This document shows positions 14,688 through 18,809 of a stretch of DNA of 18,809 bases, in pieces. The notes beneath the pieces were generated by a model. That model was given only the letters and a program-made list of their open reading frames with translations. It had not been told where the DNA came from and searched no databases. Positions within the stretch are counted from its first letter, which is position 1; each line of letters begins with the position of its first letter. Source of the DNA: Xanthobacteraceae bacterium. Its GTDB lineage: Bacteria; Pseudomonadota; Alphaproteobacteria; Rhizobiales; Xanthobacteraceae. Location of the stretch: contig JASHRY010000264.1 in assembly GCA_030037105.1 (NCBI GenBank), positions 1 to 18,809 of the forward strand. Direction: 5' to 3'. A program made the position numbers and the translations under genes.

Positions 14688-15440
14688 ATGCCAGCAATGA
14701 ATCCAGGCTTTTCCATAACGGGGCGTACAAGTGCAGCGCTTGGTTCGGTGAACCTGGCTTCCCAACCCACCGTGGACCCGCTGGCCAGTCCGGATAACTT
14801 CAAGCGACAGGCTTATGTCGCGCTCAAGAACGCCATTGCCGCGATGGACATCTACCGCAGCCGCGCCGAGATCAGGCTCGACGAGCGCCGTCTGGCGCAT
14901 GATTTCGGCGTCAGCCGCACACCCGTGCGCGAGGCAATGGCGCAACTCGAGCGCGAAGGCTTTGTGCGGACCGTGCCGCGGCGCGGCGTCTATGTGGTGC
15001 GCAAGACCAAGCGCGAAGTGATCGAGCTGATCACCGCCTGGGCCGCGCTCGAAAGCATGGCGGCGCGGCTCGTCACCGAAAACGCGAGCGACGAGGACAT
15101 CACCGCGCTCCGGCGCATGTTCGCGACCTTCGAGCACGGTGCGGTGCGCGCTCACCTGGACGAATATTCCGAGGTCAACATCGAATTTCATCAGGCGATC
15201 GTCCGCATGAGCCGTAACGGCGTGCTCATCGATCTCGCGGAGAACCTATTCACCCACATGCGCATGATCCGTCGCAAGACGATTAGCGAAAAGGATCGCG
15301 CCGATCGGTCGATCCGCGACCATATGCACATCATCGAAGCGCTGGAGGCGCGCGATCCGGCGCATGCCGAAGCGCTGGTGCGCGACCATGCGCTCGGTTT
15401 AGCCGATCACGTCGCCAAGTATGCGGATTATTTGGATTGA
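14688..15440 (+). CDS. GntR family transcriptional regulator, FadR subfamily (FCD domain)
   Basis: A 250-residue regulator with an N-terminal winged helix (about 38-105) and a C-terminal all-helical FCD ligand-binding domain (about 112-245). The recognition part is LAHDFGVSRTPVREAMAQLE (69-88), followed by the wing EGFVRTVPRRGVYVV (90-104). FCD histidines H168, H212 or H214, and H234 are placed like the metal ligands of this family, which often binds small carboxylates. About 35 residues precede the winged helix, a little long; a later start is possible, though no better ATG is visible. The ATG at 14688 has only a weak TTGGA upstream. It sits between the antiporter and the ThDP enzyme, so it most likely controls this locus in response to oxalate or a related acid. 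Confidence 0.88.
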   Translation: MPAMNPGFSITGRTSAALGSVNLASQPTVDPLASPDNFKRQAYVALKNAIAAMDIYRSRAEIRLDERRLAHDFGVSRTPVREAMAQLEREGFVRTVPRRGVYVVRKTKREVIELITAWAALESMAARLVTENASDEDITALRRMFATFEHGAVRAHLDEYSEVNIEFHQAIVRMSRNGVLIDLAENLFTHMRMIRRKTISEKDRADRSIRDHMHIIEALEARDPAHAEALVRDHALGLADHVAKYADYLD

Positions 15441-15460
15441 GGATGCCGGGGCGAACGATC

Positions 15461-15465
15461 GGGAG
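15461..15465 (+). promoter_or_regulatory. Ribosome binding site that fixes the ThDP enzyme start
   Basis: GGGAG lies six bases before the ATG at 15472. An earlier in-frame ATG at 15421 overlaps the GntR gene end, lacks such a site and would add a non-conserved 17-residue leader, so 15472 is preferred. Confidence 0.7.
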
Positions 15466-15471
15466 AATCCG

Positions 15472-17229
15472 ATGGCTGACGCATCAGTAAAAGTCGAGCG
15501 GTCGCAAAGCACGACGGCGGAAGATACGCTCAAGAAGAGGAGCACGGACGCCAACATCGTCTCCGGCGGCCATCTCGTCGCCAAGGCACTCAAGGCCGAA
15601 GGCGTCGACGCCATCTTCACGCTCTGCGGCGGCCATATCATCGACATCTATAACGGCTGCCTCGACGAGAGCATAAAAATCGTCGATGTCCGCCACGAGC
15701 AGACGGCCGCGCACGCCGCCGACGGTTATGCGCGTCAGACCGGCAAGCTCGGCTGCGTCGTAACTACGGCGGGCCCGGGTTGCACCAACGCGGTCACCGG
15801 CATCGCCACGGCGCTGCGTTCGGAAAGCCCGGTGCTGCACATCGGCGGCCAGAGCGCGCTGTCGCAATGGAAGATGGGTGGGCTGCAGGACCTGCCGCAC
15901 GTCGACATGATGAAGCCGATCACCAAATTTGCCTCGACGGTGATGTCGACGGAGCGCATCGCCGACATGGTCGCGATGGCGGCGCGCGAATGCTTCGCCG
16001 GCGCCTATGGACCGAGCTATCTCGAAATTCCGCGCGACGTCCTCGACCGCGAGATCGATATTTCGCATGCCGTGCTGCCGCAGCAGGGACATTACCGCGC
16101 TTCGACCAAGTCGGTCGGCGACACGGCAGCCATCGAACAGCTCGCCGATATTCTGGTGAACTCCGAGCGCCCGGCGATCCTCTTCGGTCAGCAGGTCTGG
16201 GCTGCGCGCGGCCACCAAGAGGCGATCGCGCTGCTGCGCGGTCTCGATATTCCCGGCTATTTCAACGGCGCCAGTCGCGGGCTGCTGCCGCCCGGCGATC
16301 CGCACCATTTCGACCGAACGCGCTCTTTCGCCTTCGGCCGGGCCGACGTCATCGTCATCGTCGGCGCGCCGTTCGATTTCCGCATGGGCTACGGCAAGCG
16401 CATCAATGTGCCGACTCTGGTGCAGGTCGATATGAATTATGCCACGGTAGGCAAGAACCGCGACATCACGCTGGGCATCGTCGGCCATCCCGGAGCGGTA
16501 TGCGAGGCCGTGCTCAAGGCCGCAGGCGGCCGGCTCAAGAACGACAAGCGCCAACTGCGCAAGCAATGGATGAAGACGCTCGCCGACGCCGAGGACGCGG
16601 CCTTGCAAAAGCTGATGCCGATGTTCAAGTCGGAACAGACGCCGATCCATCCCTATCGCGTCGCCTACGAGATCAACGAGTTCCTCACCGACGACACGAT
16701 CTATATCGGCGACGGCGGCGATGTGGTGACGATCTCGGCGCAGGCGGTGCGGCCGCATTCGCCCGGACACTGGATGGACCCCGGCGCCCTCGGTTCGCTC
16801 GGCGTCGGCACCGGCTTTGCGCTAGCCGCAAAACTCGCGCATCCGAACAAGGAGGTGCTCTGCTATTACGGCGACGGCGCCTTCGGCATGACCGCCTTTG
16901 ACATGGAAACCGCCGACCGCTTCGGCGCGCCTTACATCGCCGTCATCGGCAACAATTCGGCGATGAATCAGATCCGCTACGGCCAGCTTGCCAAATACGG
17001 CGAGCAGCGCGGCAATATCGGCAACAAGCTTGGCGACATGGAGTTCTCGCTCTTCCCGAAGCAATGGGGCGGCTTCGGTATCGAGGTGCGCGATCCGGCG
17101 ACGATCGCCCGGGCCTTGCGGCAAGCGCGCGCAGAAGTGGCCAAGACCGGCAAGTCGGCGGTGGTAAATATCTGGGTCGACCCGAACGAATACGCGCCGG
17201 GAACGAAGAACCAGACGATGTACAAGTGA
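15472..17229 (+). CDS. ThDP-dependent 2-hydroxyacyl-CoA lyase / oxalyl-CoA decarboxylase-like enzyme
   Basis: A 585-residue thiamine-diphosphate enzyme with the usual pyrimidine-binding (about 28-200), central (215-350) and diphosphate-binding (390-570) domains. The cofactor-activating glutamate is E76 in VRHEQTAAHAADGYAR (73-88). The diphosphate/Mg motif runs from GDG (467-469) to NN (494-495). By position it should be the oxalyl-CoA decarboxylase: it lies between the GntR regulator (31 bp away) and frc. Yet where Oxalobacter Oxc has YEEMDQ (Tyr120, Glu121, active site), this protein has LQDLPHVDMM (138-147). That is closer to the FQE-type loop of HACL1 and acetolactate synthases. The N-terminal IFTLCGGHIIDIYNGC (48-63) also differs from Oxc. 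The C-terminal tail YAPGTKNQTMYK (574-585) may close the active site. The enzyme class is certain; the reaction (oxalyl-CoA decarboxylation or 2-hydroxyacyl-CoA cleavage to formyl-CoA) is open. Confidence 0.85.
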   Translation: MADASVKVERSQSTTAEDTLKKRSTDANIVSGGHLVAKALKAEGVDAIFTLCGGHIIDIYNGCLDESIKIVDVRHEQTAAHAADGYARQTGKLGCVVTTAGPGCTNAVTGIATALRSESPVLHIGGQSALSQWKMGGLQDLPHVDMMKPITKFASTVMSTERIADMVAMAARECFAGAYGPSYLEIPRDVLDREIDISHAVLPQQGHYRASTKSVGDTAAIEQLADILVNSERPAILFGQQVWAARGHQEAIALLRGLDIPGYFNGASRGLLPPGDPHHFDRTRSFAFGRADVIVIVGAPFDFRMGYGKRINVPTLVQVDMNYATVGKNRDITLGIVGHPGAVCEAVLKAAGGRLKNDKRQLRKQWMKTLADAEDAALQKLMPMFKSEQTPIHPYRVAYEINEFLTDDTIYIGDGGDVVTISAQAVRPHSPGHWMDPGALGSLGVGTGFALAAKLAHPNKEVLCYYGDGAFGMTAFDMETADRFGAPYIAVIGNNSAMNQIRYGQLAKYGEQRGNIGNKLGDMEFSLFPKQWGGFGIEVRDPATIARALRQARAEVAKTGKSAVVNIWVDPNEYAPGTKNQTMYK

Positions 17230-17335
17230 CGCGAAGCGCAATTTGGTCCATCACCCCGTGAACCCCCTCGGATCAAGTCGTCGCATGCCGGAATAACGGC
17301 TCGCCGCGAAATTTTCGGAATTCGAGAGGAAAGCA

Positions 17336-18760
17336 ATGACGAAACGCAAGAAGTCCGCGAAAGCAGAGCGCACGAAGCCGGTGAAGAAGCCTCCAAGGGA
17401 AGTCGTGAGGATCAAGGCAAAGAAACCGGCAAGAAGCAATCTGCCGCGTCCGAGCAGCAAGCCCTGGGGCCAGGCGGGACGAGCGCTCGAAGGCGTGCGC
17501 ATCCTCGATTTCACCCACGTTCAATCGGGGCCGACCTGCACGCAGCTCCTCGCTTACATGGGCGCCGACGTGATCAAGGTCGAGCGGCCCGGAACAGGCG
17601 ACATCACGCGCGGCCAGCTTCGCGACATTCCCGACGTCGACAGTCTCTATTTCACCATGCTCAACGGCGGCAAGCGTTCGATCACTCTCGATTCCAAGCA
17701 TCCCAAGGGCAAGGAAATCCTCGAGCGGCTGGTGAAGAAGTGCGACGTGCTGGTGGAGAATTTCGCGCCCGGCGTGCTCGACCGCATGGGCTTGACCTTC
17801 GAGCGTACCCACGCGCTCAACCCGCGCATGATCGTCGCTTCGGTGAAGGGATTCGGCCCCGGTCCCTATGCTGATTGCAAGGTCTACGAGAATGTCGCCC
17901 AATGTGTCGGCGGCGCGGCATCGACGACCGGCTTCCGCGATGGGCCTCCGCTCGTCACCGGTGCGCAGATCGGCGACAGCGGCACCGGCCTGCATCTCGC
18001 GCTCGGCGTCGTCAGCGCGCTCTATCAACGCATTCGCACCGGCCGCGGTCAAAAGGTGCTGTGCGCCATGCAGGACGGCGTGCTCAACCTTACGCGGGTC
18101 AAACTGCGCGATCAGCAACGGCTCAAGCACGGCCCGTTGATCGAGTATAGCCAATACGGCGAGGGCATTCAGTTCGGTCCGGCGACGCCGCGCGCCGGCA
18201 ACGATTCCGGCGGCGGCCAGCCGGGCTGGATCTTGAAATGCAAGGGCTGGGAAAGCGACCTCGATGCCTATGTCTATTTCATCACCCAGGCGCCGGTATG
18301 GCCCTCGATCTGCGACCTCATCGGCAAGCCGGACTGGAAGACCGATCCGGATTACGCCACACCGTCGGCGCGGCTGCCGCGCTTGCGTCAGATCTTCAAC
18401 ACCATCGAGCAATGGACCATGACCATGACCAAGTTCGAGGTCATGGAAACATGCAACAAGCATGACATTCCCTGCGGGCCGATCCTGTCGATGAAGGAAC
18501 TCGCGGAGGAGCCGTCGTTGCGCGCAACCGGCACCGTGGTCGAGGTCGATCATCCCACCCGCGGCCGCTATTTGACGGTGGGCAACCCGATCAAACTGTC
18601 GGATTCGCCCGCCGACGTTCGGCGCTCCCCCCTCCTTGGCGAACACACCGACGAAATTCTGCGCGGCGTGCTCGGTTATTCCGACAAGGAGATTGCCGAG
18701 ATCAAAACGTCGGGCGCGGTCGGCGCAGCGGAAATGCGAACCAAAGCGGAGGCGGCGTAA
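17336..18760 (+). CDS. frc: Formyl-CoA:oxalate CoA-transferase (class III), with basic N-terminal extension
   Basis: A 474-residue class III CoA-transferase that moves CoA from formyl-CoA to oxalate, giving oxalyl-CoA and formate. From residue 50 on it follows Oxalobacter FRC and E. coli YfdW closely: [14 protein letters not shown] (57-70), [15 protein letters not shown] (102-116), [19 protein letters not shown] (182-200), [15 protein letters not shown] (292-306). The aspartate that carries the acyl intermediate is D214 in [10 protein letters not shown]. Residue 94 is Gln, as in YfdW, where Oxalobacter FRC has Trp48. The first 49 residues are an unusual lysine-rich extension absent from those enzymes. 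The ATG at 17336 has an excellent GAGAGGA, and I see no equally good start nearer the conserved domain. It follows the ThDP enzyme by 106 bp and is probably the last gene of the unit. Confidence 0.93.
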   Translation: MTKRKKSAKAERTKPVKKPPREVVRIKAKKPARSNLPRPSSKPWGQAGRALEGVRILDFTHVQSGPTCTQLLAYMGADVIKVERPGTGDITRGQLRDIPDVDSLYFTMLNGGKRSITLDSKHPKGKEILERLVKKCDVLVENFAPGVLDRMGLTFERTHALNPRMIVASVKGFGPGPYADCKVYENVAQCVGGAASTTGFRDGPPLVTGAQIGDSGTGLHLALGVVSALYQRIRTGRGQKVLCAMQDGVLNLTRVKLRDQQRLKHGPLIEYSQYGEGIQFGPATPRAGNDSGGGQPGWILKCKGWESDLDAYVYFITQAPVWPSICDLIGKPDWKTDPDYATPSARLPRLRQIFNTIEQWTMTMTKFEVMETCNKHDIPCGPILSMKELAEEPSLRATGTVVEVDHPTRGRYLTVGNPIKLSDSPADVRRSPLLGEHTDEILRGVLGYSDKEIAEIKTSGAVGAAEMRTKAEAA

Positions 18761-18809
18761 TCATTTCCCGCGCAAGCGAAGGGACGTGCGCAACATCAGG
18801 GACAGGAAT

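Noticed and set aside
15484..16770. 428-codon minus-strand open frame antisense to the ThDP enzyme
   Set aside because: A shadow of the GC-rich coding strand; no recognisable motif and the plus frame has all ThDP motifs.
15472..17229. Naming the ThDP enzyme oxc outright
   Set aside because: Gene context suggests it, but the Oxc active-site loop (YEEMDQ) is missing and the sequence is closer to HACL/AHAS-like proteins, so a symbol would overstate what can be seen.
17273..18646. 457-codon minus-strand open frame antisense to frc
   Set aside because: The plus-strand frame encodes an unmistakable formyl-CoA transferase; the reverse frame shows no family motif.

Overview
The window is GC-rich, with dense genes on both strands. 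It reads as chromosome of an alphaproteobacterium of the Rhizobiales (Bradyrhizobium / Rhodopseudomonas / Xanthobacteraceae type). Evidence for this is the initiator tRNA with a rhizobial-type anticodon stem, a formyl-CoA:oxalate CoA-transferase that closely resembles the Bradyrhizobium / Rhodopseudomonas enzyme as I remember it, and boxes of the GGAAC-N16-CGTT type used by the alphaproteobacterial general-stress sigma factor. I see no phage, transposase, CRISPR array or integration scar. All assignments come from reading the sequence and from remembered families; no database search was run.

Layout. 117-240: initiator tRNA-fMet and its terminator. 421-2676: divergent pair of a serine beta-lactamase-fold hydrolase (minus) and a siderophore-interacting ferric reductase (plus), with a perfect palindrome between them. 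2774-4567: UPF0324/YeiH-type membrane transporter and, downstream, a 55-residue single-helix membrane protein. 5114-6871: ABC exporter half-transporter (minus) with a good stress-sigma-like promoter. 7164-8234: GT4 glycosyltransferase (plus). 8333-12482: three minus-strand genes, an MFS transporter with a doubtful 5' end, an exported PRC-barrel protein, and a glycogen-debranching-like glucosidase. 12483-13299: 817 bases without a convincing gene but with several repeats and a hairpin.

13300-18760 is the most coherent unit, four plus-strand genes: an OxlT-like oxalate/formate MFS antiporter, a FadR-type GntR regulator, a thiamine-diphosphate (ThDP) lyase/decarboxylase, and a formyl-CoA:oxalate CoA-transferase (frc). 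Transporter, regulator and transferase are what an oxalate-degradation locus should contain. The ThDP enzyme is not a textbook oxalyl-CoA decarboxylase: at the active-site positions I can align it looks like 2-hydroxyacyl-CoA lyases and acetolactate-synthase-like proteins. The locus may therefore use a second, unrelated-looking oxalyl-CoA decarboxylase, or may degrade a 2-hydroxy acid through formyl-CoA, with Frc recycling the CoA and the antiporter exporting formate. This is the best candidate here for an undescribed system.

The last 49 bases (18761-18809) follow the frc stop and hold no complete feature.
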